Below are positions 34,313 through 47,300 of a stretch of DNA of 64,000 bases, one piece after another. The translations under genes were made by a program, and so were the position numbers. The DNA is from Protonemura montana (taxonomy: Eukaryota > Arthropoda > Insecta > Plecoptera > Nemouridae), in NCBI GenBank assembly GCA_947568835.1, contig OX387602.1, forward strand, positions 27,393,021 to 27,457,020, written 5' to 3'. Numbering within the stretch: the first letter of the stretch is position 1; every line of letters starts with the position of its first letter. The notes beneath the pieces are model-generated. The model was not told where the DNA came from, did no database searches, and saw only the letters and a program-made list of their open reading frames with translations.

Positions 34313-35454
34313 TGTGACGGAGCACTCGAGATGGCCTGGACGTGTGTGAGAACGTCCAGGAGGAAGCGAGCGAGTGTCAACTCGAGATCGGGTTCATCTG
34401 TCTCGGCGGGAACGGAAGGATGTGGACTGCTTATCAGCGCAGAGTAGTTGCACTATAAACGTTCCTGCTGTCGCCTAGATCTAAAGCTTGGGAGCAAAAC
34501 GCGACTGATTGCCTGATAATGTAACTGATATATTCTTTACCAAAGTAGCGAAAATAGTATAAAAAGAAGAACCATGTTTTATATGTTTTATATTTTATGT
34601 GTTTCATGAAACTTGCTAATGATCATAATCTTCATCCTACATTTTATTCGTATACATATTTTAAACTTACGATTTTTAACCCAGAATATAATGAAATAGA
34701 AGAGACAGTAGGTACGTTGGATGGACAAAATGGTGTGGAATAAGTTGGTTTTTGTAAAGAAGAATGTAGGAGAAAAAGAAGACAGATAATTTTAGGAATT
34801 CTAATTTCTAAAATTTTGCTTACGTCCAGTTTTTATGAACAAATAAAACTATTAAAAAAAAGGTTTCGTGGGTTTGTTTGTTTATTTTTTATTTTCTTAT
34901 AGACATTTACACAGTAATTTTGTAGGCATCGTCAGTTATATATATATATATACAGTATACAGTATTTACAAAGATCACATTTTTTACATAATTAAATCAT
35001 GGTTTGTAGAAGGCGGCGGGGAGGGAGAGGAGAGAAGTGAAGTGGGTTAGGTTTCGAGGTATTCACGTAAGGTGTAGAATGGATTATCTATAAGATAGGA
35101 TTTTAGGGTAAGGTTAAATGAGGACGTAGTTGGGGAGTTTTTAATATTACCAGGGAGTTTTTTGTAGAGGACGGTGCAAGTGAAGATCACTTGTGATTAA
35201 TTTGAGTTTATTTATTTTTATCTTTTGACCAAAACATTAGCCCGAAACAACGGGATCGGAAGGAATTCTGTCCAACTTAAAACCGCAAGTTTGTACAAAA
35301 TAAAATGGTGTATCGTCTGCATTCTGAGAAAATTAGAACAGCGCAATGACAAGGCAAAATTAAAACATAAGGCATTTAGAAAATAATTGGGTTAGTGGAC
35401 GCCGTCCACCCTGAAATTAACTACTGGTCTGGGAACGAATGATGTTATTAGGAA
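34313..35454. other. Intergenic stretch, possible retroelement tail
   Basis: No gene. Around 34860-35190 the T-rich start, a short TA run (about 34938-34951), and words such as AGGTATTCACG and TTTTTGTAGAGGACGGTG look like the untranslated end of a retroelement, but I cannot place the family. Confidence 0.35.
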
Positions 35455-35905
35455 ATTTAGTTTACCTGTGAATATTTTGAAGTAACTCGTGGTACGCGTG
35501 AGTGCCACGGGACTGCCTATACGTACGGTTAATCCAACCATGACAAGTTTCAACTGAAATAATCGTCTAAAACGAGGCGAAAATTTGTCTCTTCGTACCA
35601 GGCGAGTAGCCGACAGAAGAGTATCGCCTGAAACCGCCGCATCGCTGTGCAAAGTGACGTCACAACACGTGCTCGATCGACCCCGCCTCGTACTTTCGAT
35701 CGACTGAAGCTCGGCTCATTGGCTGACCGGTTTTCGAAGTGGATTGAGGTGATAACAGCAATGGCGTCCACGGCTGCTATCACGACTGCTGATCATGTAA
35801 GTTAGCTTGAGACAAATCAGTGTCTCTCAACGAGTCAATGGAACGCTGAAGAATATTAACCTTGAAGGGTTCATAAGAATACGGACTGATTCCATTTCCT
35901 ATATA
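35455..35905 (+). mobile_element. Copy 3 of the dispersed repeat, rearranged
   Basis: 35455-35784 matches 19747-20078 of copy 1 in the same orientation (GTGACGTCACAACACGTGCT, GGCTGACCGGTTTTCGAAGT). Then 35788-35905 matches the reverse complement of about 20318-20436. So an internal piece is missing and the right end is inverted. Confidence 0.85.
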
Positions 35906-35908
35906 GCT

Positions 35909-37897
35909 AAGCCCAGTGTCGGATTGGCTCCAAAAGGCCCCGGCATCAATGCGACTTTTGGGGCCCCGCAAAGCCGATGTCTGGGGGGGGGGGGGGGGGG
36001 GTCCGCCATTTAGGAAAGGAATTTATAGGCAAGGTGGTGTATAGGTATACATACTAAAGGGTTGTATGCACATAAACTGGTAGCAGCGCCCAAGTCCGAC
36101 ATTGGAGAATGGAGATTGTGTAGATACAATGATCGATCAATGGCCAATTTGAAATTAATTAAACCAAAATTATACACCTGTGACGTATTGACTTGAGATA
36201 CGATTGTGTCGTGTACGCAGAGTGTAGGGTTTGGACGCCCGAAGCAAAACCCAAATTTTGCGCCCCGAAATAAACTCAGGCAGCACGACACACGCCAAAA
36301 TGAAATGAAAATATTACGCGGAGTCGACGGAACGAATTTTCTGCGAGCTGGACAGTAACTAACAAGAAATTCACATTTATTTGTCACAAGCGAAAATGTG
36401 TCGACAAGAGTCAACACGTCGACGATTCATAAAATAGAATAGATGATTTACAACAAGGCTATAGGACTCTACGAAATCGTAGAAACACGATACACGATAT
36501 TAACAAGATATTACAACACAATATTAATTGCCTTTGGAATTACTGAAAATAAAGCCTTTTTGAAATCGTCTATCTACTTCTCAGAAAAATGCTTGTGCTA
36601 GGGCAAAAACATACTGGTGCATTTCTTTGTCTGGAATACGATAGGTACATTTTCTGCCCACTGCAGAGGTTATTTTTGGCGTAAGCTCACGTTAGCCCCG
36701 CGTACCCACTTTTTTGCGATAGTGTAAATCGATCGTTCATTTCCGGAAAGGTTTGCTCTTATCTGCTTTTATATTCAAGAAGCATGTGTTATTTTTACGT
36801 GTTAAAATTTATTTGTAAGCGGAAATCTGCGATAACGTACCTATGTATTTTCATAGGATCTTATCATTCTGAAAATAATATGCCAACACTCGAAGCCCGA
36901 AGTGTTGTAGGAGTACAGCTAATATGATGACAGCGCAAAGCGATCAAACTATCTAGGCTCGACGCAGCGCCGACAAAGCACTGCGACACTCGAAAGTGTG
37001 GATATTGTTTCAATGTTAATTCAATGACAAATGGAATTCAATGGCACTGTTCTGTTTCAAGATACTGATACACACATACCGACACAACAGCTGTTCGAAA
37101 CATCACTCTTAAACACATTCTGTAGCCAGCTCAGACTTCAAATTTGAGTTTAGGCTTGCTCGGGGTCATCATTCAGGCAACAATCTGTAGACAGCAAAGC
37201 ACGAGTAAATCCGCCAGACCCGTGTAGCTGACAAATAAAAATCTTAATTTCCCCGTAGAAACGCCAATAATTATTGTTGCTAATGTGAAATAGGCGCGTG
37301 GTCGACGTCTAGCTCCACTGCAAATATGTGGTTAGCTCAATGCAAACCCTCATAATTTACTAACCCATACGATGCAAATTTGGAAGTTACTTTTTAGAAA
37401 TTCATGTAATTCTTATTCGATTATCAACCACCATGCTTATCGTAACTTCTAAATTTTGTCCAACATCACTTACTACTTTACTTCGACTTCTTTACTTTAC
37501 ATTTAAAAGAAAAACCAATTCGGCGGCCGACCCATGCATTTTTGGGGTTTACCCCGGGACCCCAAGGAAAATTCCTAGCGTCGTCACTAGGTGGGGGCCC
37601 CCTGAGTGTGCAGTTTCTTTGTATGTACTACAAGTGCTACACAAGTGCGTTTTATAAAATACTATTCACTTTGGTGTCGCGTTGAAAGAGCGAGAGGCGA
37701 TTGAAACGGGTTGAACCGGGGCCCCGTTTGTGTCGGTGTCGCGAGGCCCGAATGACAGGCGTATAATGTTATTCCGTAAGTCTTCAATAGGGATCTTAGA
37801 AATTTTTCCAAAATTATGCTTGGAACCCTGATTTGTGGGCTTAAGCACGAAATTCAAATAAAAAAATCCAGCCGGCCGGGCTGTCCGACACTGGCTG
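35909..37897. mobile_element. Candidate CAG-ended TIR DNA element
   Basis: CAGTGTCGGA near 35909 and its complement TCCGACACTG ending near 37897 could be terminal inverted repeats, followed inward by GGCCCC-rich blocks at both ends. hAT-type elements begin with CAG, but I find no clean 8-bp target duplication and no transposase frame. A run of 19 G (35983-36001) lies just inside. Confidence 0.4.
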
Positions 37898-38314
37898 GCA
37901 CTGATAATGGCATGGTTGGAATTTCAACTCATGCGTGCGCACTAGACGCACTAGACCAAAGATACTATTCACTAGACTGTCGTGTGTATAGTCCCCGCAG
38001 TCTGTGCTGAGCTTGAGATTTAAAGTCTAAGGTAAGCTCATGCATCGATTTATAATAAACAATCTGTGGTTTTCGTTAACTGTCTTCAATTTTCCCTTCT
38101 ATCAATCATCTTGAATGAACCTAGTTGTTGCGCTTTTAACATTTTAGCATAGAAAAATAATAGCTTATTTTAGGTTATACATGGTTATTCATACGTCTTG
38201 GTTGACGTTTGACACCTGGCATCTACCTATAATTTACCTAAAGCTGTTACGACAAGCCTATAAAATGTTCGATGCTGTTACTGAATAAATGTTCCTTTGT
38301 AGGAATCTAACAAC

Positions 38315-41300
38315 ATGGCAAATATTGCGCTGGATTCCTTTGACTTTCCTTTCGAGCTATGCTGCAGGCCTGTGGCACTAATAGGTCTAACTGGTCTAGA
38401 CATAAAATCAAGTGCATCACATCGAGCCATTTGGGATGCGTTCAGCAATAACCGACGACCGGACCGTGCACCGGTTCAATTTAAAATGTTATCGTCTACT
38501 GATCAGTTTCCTTTACCCAAATCAAAGGTAAGACATGACTCTGGGGTATGATATTTAATTTATGTTACATACCAAAATAGAACTTGATTTGGTATAGGAA
38601 GGCTACTTACAAATATAAACTATTGATTGCAGAGGACCACATATGACTGGTACATTCCCAAAGGCATCTTGAAAAGAAACTGGATGAACAAACATCTAAA
38701 TGAGTTGCCTGCTGTGGTCGTTCTATTCTATGAATTGGACTGGAACGATCCTCAGTGGAACGAGAAGAGACTAGATTGCGCTTCAAAAGTTTCTGCCGTT
38801 AGAACTGCGTTAGAAGGACGAAACACAAGAATAGCGATTATATTAGTCCAGCAACTAGCTCCACTACCCAGCGGAGAAGATATGCTAGCAGCCGACAGAG
38901 CCACAGCTCTGTGTACAATCTGTGAAATTAGCCCAAAGTCACTCTTTGTCCTCCCTCTGGGTGACCACCTTCTTGGCTACACCCTCCGCTTAGAGAATGC
39001 AATCTACGACCTTGCTCAGAATTATTACCACCATGAGGCACGAAACATCAAGGCTCACAGAGAGTCTTTGAATAAGACTACTCACCAATATCTTTTTGTT
39101 CGACACCAATTCAAAGTAGGATTTTTGAACGAATTAAAGCAAGACGGTCATACAGCTCACAAGTAAGTACTTTTCTTATGATTCAACCGTCTCCTTTTGC
39201 TTTTATTTTTCATTGTTTAGATCAAAGATACTGTTATAACCTATCTGTTTATCTAATCTCATGGCCCATTTGGGTGCCTTTGCTTACTCTGACCATAGGC
39301 AAAAAAACTGAAAATAGATTAATAACAAATGCTTTATTATTTTGAAATCAATAAAGAAATAAAAGCAAAATTTTACACTTACTTGTCATTATTGTGAACA
39401 AGCAGTTGGAGTAAGATAATCGTATGTTTCCAGGCACTACTCCCTGGCGTACGGCTACCTGCTGGAACTCCGCATGGTCGACACCAATGCACTGGAAATC
39501 AAGACTGCAGCCGGCTTTGTCAACTACAAGCTGTGCAAGCTAATGTTTCAGCTTAATCTTCCGCGAGACGCCATCGCTCAGTTCCGCAAACACGTTGATC
39601 ACTACCGCAGCCGCGTCGGCTCCAAGGTTTGGCTAGCTTTTCACTTCCGCCCACCTTAGTGTGATAGTAGAAGATATGAGCCACCAGTGAGCCTAAAATT
39701 ACACAGTATTTCTTTTATTAGGTGTGATGTTGTAGATACTGCTTCTACCCATGGGCCAAGTAGAAATTTTACCAATTTACTTGAGGAATGATGCCCGTGC
39801 AGATGAAGCAATAAAAAATTCTTAGTGATCCTACAGCTAAACAATTTCTTATTAGTTTTAAATGTATTTTTTTCTGCTATACTTTTTGAAGTGCTCTGAT
39901 GAAATCCTACTCACCGACAAGAAAACATTCTTTAGACTCATGCATGTTAACTAGGGCTTTGCAGACATAATTTGAGTTGTGTTGTTAGATGAGCATAGCA
40001 ATATTTTAGGTTCACAAAATTTCACAAAGTTCACAAAAAATACACCCATGATGATTCACCCACGGAGGGGATCAACAGGAAATAAATGACAAATACAACA
40101 CAATGTTTACAACCCAATTTTTCTACTTGAAAATTTTAAACTCTAGCGTCTCAAGTAACTGAAAAACAAATCTAGATTAATATTTGAACCGAGTTTTGGC
40201 CACCAGGATGATTAATTTATTGCCAGATGGGACATAACAGAAGGCTGTGGTGACGTTATCATTTTTCAAACAGTTGTCAAGCACTTGTTACACATTTTTT
40301 ACCATAGCAACAGCCAAAATTAAGTCGGAAATTTGTGAATAAAAAGAGAAAGAAAACACATAAAGGCTCAAAAACTTTGCAACTACTTAATTTTGATGTA
40401 CTTCAGATCTTTGCAAAGTTTGGTGAAATAATATTTAACACTACAGCAACTCCAAATGTTTTTAAAAATCTGGGAAATGTTGTAAATTTTTAATAGTTTT
40501 AAAACTATTTGACCAATTTTGCTGAAAAATGCAGGGGGTCTAAGTTGAGAACACAAAAATATGCCCTGAACATTTTTTTCAAATTGGAGCAGGCATTCAA
40601 ATCGGACCGCAAACAAAAACGTGAAAAAACTTAACAAAAAACACACTCTTAAGTGATCTTTTTCGGGAGTTAGTGAAATTGATGATTTTTCTCCGCCCGC
40701 TTTGCTCATCAATAATCACTCGAAAAACTTTGACTAGGACATTTATAGCTAGGCCCTGTAGACTGGTTTTCATATGTACAGGATCTTTTGTTCGAGCACC
40801 ATGCTTGGCTGGCCAAGCAGTACTCTGGGTTTGCGGATGTGTTCGACGAAGCCATTCGGCTGGGACTTCCAGCTTTGCAGACCCAACATCCAGGGTACTT
40901 CTACCAGCAGGCAGCCTCGCACGCCACCGATCGCAAGCTTGCCGCTGCACAAATCAAGGTAACAACTTCAAACGTCTTGAGACAAGTTCCCTTCGCAGAA
41001 TCACACTTTGAGGAGGTGACCGATTGTGCCCGACCCCTCCTACTACTTGATGTGGGCTCAAAGGTGGCATTGTTTTACGTTGTGAGCGGGCCTTTGTTTG
41101 TTTTCATTCCACCAGCGTTTGTCGTGGTTAGCCACCACCAGGAACTGATATCGTGCTTTACCAATAATCTCATATAGTTCACTTTTTACAAGAATCAATT
41201 GTTATCTATGAGGTTAATGGGAATGAATTAGAGTTATTTTTGTAGACTTTGTCGGGGGAATGAGGATATCTTACAGACATGATGTGCATTTTGTCTGGCT

Positions 41301-44300
41301 CTATTGTTACCATATTGGAGGACTTTTCTGATTTCCAAATTTTCAAGTCTTATATTTTCCATATTTCATAATCCAAATTCCACACATTTTATTTTTCATA
41401 CTAAGAGGGAGAAAAATATTTAGTTTGACTTAATTTCACCCATTGATAACAAATACATGAATACCGGGCCAAGTACATTGTCCATGAAGCTTGACTGTGA
41501 TTACTCTAACCCACAAGAACTTTTAGGTATCTCCATTGATTGATTGATTTGTGGTGTTTAACGACACACTGTTTTGACAACTGGCCCAGTGGCACTGGTC
41601 TAATGGCGTCAGTGAATGAGTGGATGATGATGAGGATGATGATGATGGATCTAACCTAGCCTAGAAGGGAGGAGAGGAAACCCGGTGCCGACACGTAGCC
41701 TACTCCTGTCGAAGAGCACCAAGGGGACCACCAGATACACGTCCCTTCCGAAGGACGTTGCAACGCGAACAGCAGGATTCCTCCACAAATCCATGCTGTC
41801 GAGAGATTGATAATCAAGGCGAATGAAGTTGTTGTACTAACTTTCATCCCTCCAACCTCTATTACGAACAGAATTGGTCATGTGTATGATGGTCACCCAT
41901 CCAATACCTGACCCAGCGCAGTGTTGCTTAGCTTCGTAGGTATCTCCAAGATCTTCGTACCAACTTCTACTGAACAGCTCTGATTCTACAAACATCATGA
42001 TAACATTGTCAGTGGCTATTGCGCAACTGATCCGAGTGCTTTCCTCAGGACCCAGGAGCATACCCAGACCCCGATCCACTGGCCGGATTGGAGGCATTGG
42101 AGTTCTTTGGGCAGCGGCCGTGGCGACCCGGCAAGCTGAGTGCCGAACCCCCAGACCCAGCGCGAGAACAACTTGCCATCCGCGCCCTGCAGTTCAACGA
42201 GCTGAACAAAACGAACCACTCGGTAAGCTAGTCAGCCACTTTCAAGGGGCAAACCGCCTGCTGCAATTCAGGTGTATAAAGCAGTTGAAATTGGCCAGTC
42301 TCAGGATTGGTACATGTTTTCTGATTGCAGGTGGAGATCATCGGTCTCCTGGGCAACGCAATCTCGCAGTTCAAGACGTACCGTTGTCCGCGCATGCGAC
42401 GACAGCTCATCGTTCTCATGGCCGACGAGTACTTCGCCTCCAATGACTTCGGCAAAGCTCTCACGTCAGTACGACTCCAAGTCTTCCATAGTTATTAATT
42501 TGATAGCTGTCTAGCAAAAAATATCGGCAGCAGATTCTTAATAACCATAACCACGTAGTAAATCCAAAATCATTTGATTTTGTGGATTGCACTGCAGTCT
42601 GATAATTAAAACAAAACAACACGAATTTTTCTTATTTAATTAGCAATCAAGTAGTGTTATCTAAATAAAATCAAGGCGCCTTTAAGCCCCTGGTCAACAG
42701 ACAACGTTTCCTTGAAATTTCTGCAAAATTTTCTCACAATTTCCGATTGGATGACCGGCACGTTTTGTTTCCCCACAGTTTGCTGACTCACATGCTTTGG
42801 GACTACCGTGGTGAGCGCTGGTGGCACCTTATCTCCAGCGTCCTCACTCGTGCGCTGGCCTGCGCATACCTTTCTGCCAGCGTGCAGGATTACGTTCTCA
42901 TTGCGCTGGAAGCTTTAGGTGAGCCTTAGTTGGCACTACATAGTATTTTGCCACAGCTGCTGTAGGAAAAAAGCACAAAGTGAAACGTGAGGGTTTTGTT
43001 TGCTACATGCACAGAAATTGTGTGATAAATATCCCATGTTCAATTTGTCAAAATTATCACCCAGTTTAAGTGTTTATTTGGAGCTGTATTTGCCCTCATC
43101 ACTCTTGTAAATATGCCCTACAACATCAAATCTTTACAAGAATATACTAAGGCAAACAAATGCCTGACATATGATCCTATGTTGTTAGGAGTCAGACTCT
43201 TTTAGGCTTTTTGCTGGTTTCACAAATTAAAATCCCAATAGTTCGACTTTTGAACAAAACCTGTTCTTTACAGGGCCACACACTGCTCTCTCCGAGACCG
43301 AGAAGCACCGAATCTACGCCAACCTGCAGCGTGTGTTGGCTCTGTCAGTCCCAGGGCCTGAGCCCGGCACAACGACGGCACAGGCGGCGCTTGCGCAGAC
43401 CGCGTGGGCCGCGCAATCCGGTGCCGAGCTCGAGCTGGACATAACTGGGTTAGCGGCGTGCGTCCAGGCTAGGGCTCGCTTCACACAGGCTGCATTCCAA
43501 GTCGACCAGAGTGTCACCATACAGGTCTTCGTGAGGTACGCCAAACTGTTTTCAAAGCTTGACCGGCTGTGGCTGCTAATATTTAGCCAAAGATTCGCAA
43601 CCGCATATGTTTTTTTTGTAATAATTTTTTTCAACCGATCGTCAAACACCTATCTTTATTGTTTTACTTTTTGAAACCACTCACTGCTCAACACTGGTTA
43701 CTAAAAAAAACCCCTAAGCATTGCTTTAATTGAAAATAATAAAAATGCATACATCCCACACTTTATTTTTACGGTGCATTGTACAGAACTGTTGGGCTTT
43801 TTTGACACTGGAGACTGACTTTAAAATGACAGTATCATGGTACTTTAGTTATATAAAAGGTAGGTGTGCCAAATGGCTGGTTTATGAACTTAGTAAGAGG
43901 AAAGAAGAAATCACAAAGTCTCAACTCTCTACAGCCTATATAAGCCTCAGTGAGCTTTTAAGTCACTAACCTCTAGAGTGGTTGGATGGGTTGTTTTAGC
44001 TTCACTTTCGGATAAAACTGTCACGATTGTGTCGGCAGGAGTCGGTGCCTGCTGCCGCTGCAGTTCAGCCGTCTGGCCGTGGCCGTGACAAACCCTAGTC
44101 ATGTCTCCGAGTTTGCAGTGTGCGAGTCGGGCCCAGGCGACCCCACGTTGCTGTTCAACGACGGTGACGTCAAGCGTTTCCTTGTGCAGTTTACGCCAAG
44201 CGTGAGTATTCAGAGTTTGAAATTCACTCAAGTTGTTTGAGAATAAAGTTTGCACTGGCCACAGACTCTTATAAGTTCTAGCCCAACCAATGCGGATTAC

Positions 44301-47300
44301 TGCGGTATTAAAATGCCCTTTAATTAGGAGAACATCTGCCTTTTCCATATATATGTGTTCTAAGAGGTATGTTGAATATATACCATTATTATTATATATA
44401 CCAATATTATTCGAAGTTACGAAGCAAAAAAAATACAGAAATTCGGGAACAATGTGCCTATAAGTTGCATCTATTTGTACCCGCTTTCCTGGACTCCTGC
44501 AAGAGATGGAGAGCTGTTTTTTTTTTTTGTTGGATTTCTATTTTTTTGCATGGTTTTTTTTTGCATGGTTGCATGGTTTTTTTCGGTTGGTTGTGTAGGC
44601 TGTTTTTAGGACCGCAAACCTCTTCAACACGGAGCAAAACCAATAAAATATCACAACATGTAATTGGTTTAGCTCATTCTTTTAAAAGCTACGTCAAATA
44701 CTCCGCCATTTTAGAGACCTGTCCAAAGCTACACCGCCGTACTAGTCGGTAAGTGTTCGCAACTCAAACGAATAACTACGGCCGCCATGTTTTTTCTACC
44801 TGATCTCAAACGAATAAGTACAGAACTAGTCCAGGACTGTCCAGGACTGTTCTGGTTACTCAAACGAAAGGACCTATGAAAAGAATTAACTCTAATTAAG
44901 CGCTCCTGGTGGCAACTTAGTCCCAACCTTTGTTACCATTACCTTAACCAGTTTTTATCGCTTAATAGGCAAGAAAAATATCTACAAAAAAAAATAGATA
45001 CAGACAGTAAAAAGTAAAAAAAATTCATCGTTTGTGCAGCCACGTGACCTTGGCCAAGAGCTGCAGCTGGGCTCGATCCTGCTGCGACTAGGACCGGCTG
45101 CCGGGGGCGGCCGAGCAGTCGTCATGCGCTTTGCGGGAGCCGGTGCCGAGACAGCTGCTCCTGACTCGGCCATGCAGCTCCTACAACTATTCAGGTGCAC
45201 ACTTTAGCGCATTCTTGACGGTTGCTTGACAGCTGATTATTTTTACAGGCATCTTACATCCAGTTCTTTTGGTCAGGTTCCCCAATTACTATATGTTCTT
45301 TAATCCTGTTTTGATTGCAAAAAAATTGTTCCAGTTAACCAAATTTTGATGCAACACCTAGATACAACTTGGATCAACCGTAGATATGGAGTTTGAATGA
45401 ATAACGAATGAGTGCGCATATTTTTCTTTTCTGTGTGTGGAGCTGATCTTATAAAGACTAGGCCCAGGAGACCAAAAAAGAGAGAGATAGCACATTTTGG
45501 TGTGTATGGATGCTCCAGGGATATGTTGTGTTAACCATAATTCCCAGCGACGCTCAGCCTAACAGCTGGGCAGATTATCAATCATTTAGTCTCTGCTTGT
45601 AACCATTTCAAACCAGGAACCAGAATCCTAGTGATAAATGTTTAATGATACAAACAAATTGCTGTGCTCCTCTTTTAAGATTGGAAATGTAAACGAAGGT
45701 TCACGATTGCAGGCATTGGGACGGCGCAGACTTTGACAGTGTAGAGGCGAGAGCAAGCACTCACCTGGTGGCCCGTGCGTCTGGCCTGGGTCTATCAGTG
45801 AGACACGCCCACCCTGCACTGCTGGGCGAGTGGTACCCCATCACGCTGGCACTTGAAAACCTGGAGGCTGGTCCTCTTGTAGGCCTGGGGGTCGTAATCA
45901 GTTTGCAGCCCAGTGCGGAAGACCCTGCCATCGAGCAAGCCAGTCAGTACTTAGTTCCTACCACCTAATAGAAAGATATTCTTTTCCAGTAATTGGTTAG
46001 TCATTTATCTGAATAGTCTGTTTACTTTTTATTTTAAAAGTACTTTATTTGCTCAATTTTTTTACGAACTATGCCAATAGTTGTTAGCCTTGCTTCAAAT
46101 TTCAAGTGTTCTGATTTGTCTCCAGCACTTGACCCTTTTTAATATTACTTTAACCAAAGCTTCTTGTTCACTTATAAGTTTTGTCACCCAACGGTTTGGC
46201 GTTTTGAAAACACCGGTTCTCGAGAGATCACCGAAGTTAAGTAACTCTGTGCTAGATCAGGTATTGGATGGGTGACCATCATACACATGACCAGTTCTGT
46301 TTGGGATAGAGGTTAAAGAGATGAAAGTTATTACAGCAACTTCATTTGCCTTGCTTATCAACCTCTCAACAGCATGGATTTGTGGAGGAATCCTGCTGTT
46401 CGAGTTGCAACCATCCTTCGGAAGGGACGTTAAGCCGGTGGTCCCCTTGGTGCTCTTCGACAGGAGTAGGCTACGTGCCGGTACCGGGTTTCCACTCCTC
46501 TCTTCTAAGCTAGGTTAGGTTCATCATCATCCTCATCATCCTCATCATCCTCATCATCCTCTCATTTACCGACCCCATTCGACTAGTGCAGCATAGCCGA
46601 ATGTCAAAACAGTGTGTCGTTGAACACCACAAATCAATGATTCAATATGTATTGTCTGGTTCTAGCTCAACTCTGTGAAGACGTCAACGGGGACTTGGTA
46701 TCGCTTCCGATGCAGCTGACCCTTCTGGATTTGGACAAGAATGAGTCCACTGAGAGAACATTTTATCTGAGAGCCCATAAGACTGGAGATCGCAACTTGA
46801 CCATCAAAGTAAGGTGTAGACTAGCTCCCAGTCATTCACAAATGCAATAAATTCTACAGTCAAAATAAAAAATAGTTTTTATATGACACTGTAAATCAAT
46901 TAAACATGTCAAAACGATAAAGTTATGCATCAAATTGTATCCAACTAACCTTGGATTGTCCTTGGTCTTCAGGTTGACTACACTGTTAACGTGAAAGGAG
47001 TAGCCAGTTCATGCAGCAAGCAGGAGGTGGTGACCGTGCCTGTGGTGAAGCCCTTCGACGTTTCGGCCAAGTTCTTCTCGCTTAAGTTTGAGCCGATCGC
47101 CAAAGCGTTTGCACACGAGCCGTTCCTCGTGATGCCCTTCGTCACTTGTGTCTCTCCCTTCCCGCTCGTTATCAACAATTCGGGGGTAGAACTGGTGAGC
47201 TTTATTGGGAGGTCTTGATGGAGTAAGACCTTTATAGTTATGTCGAATTCTGTGAGTGAAAGATTTATTTTAAAAATTAAACCTAGCTCATTCACTACTT

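Noticed and set aside
41656-41847. Similar open frames (starting MKVSTTTSF / MKVITATSF) at 41656-41847 and 46321-46518
   Set aside because: Both are the body of the 5S-derived SINE; the similarity is shared repeat sequence, not a protein family.
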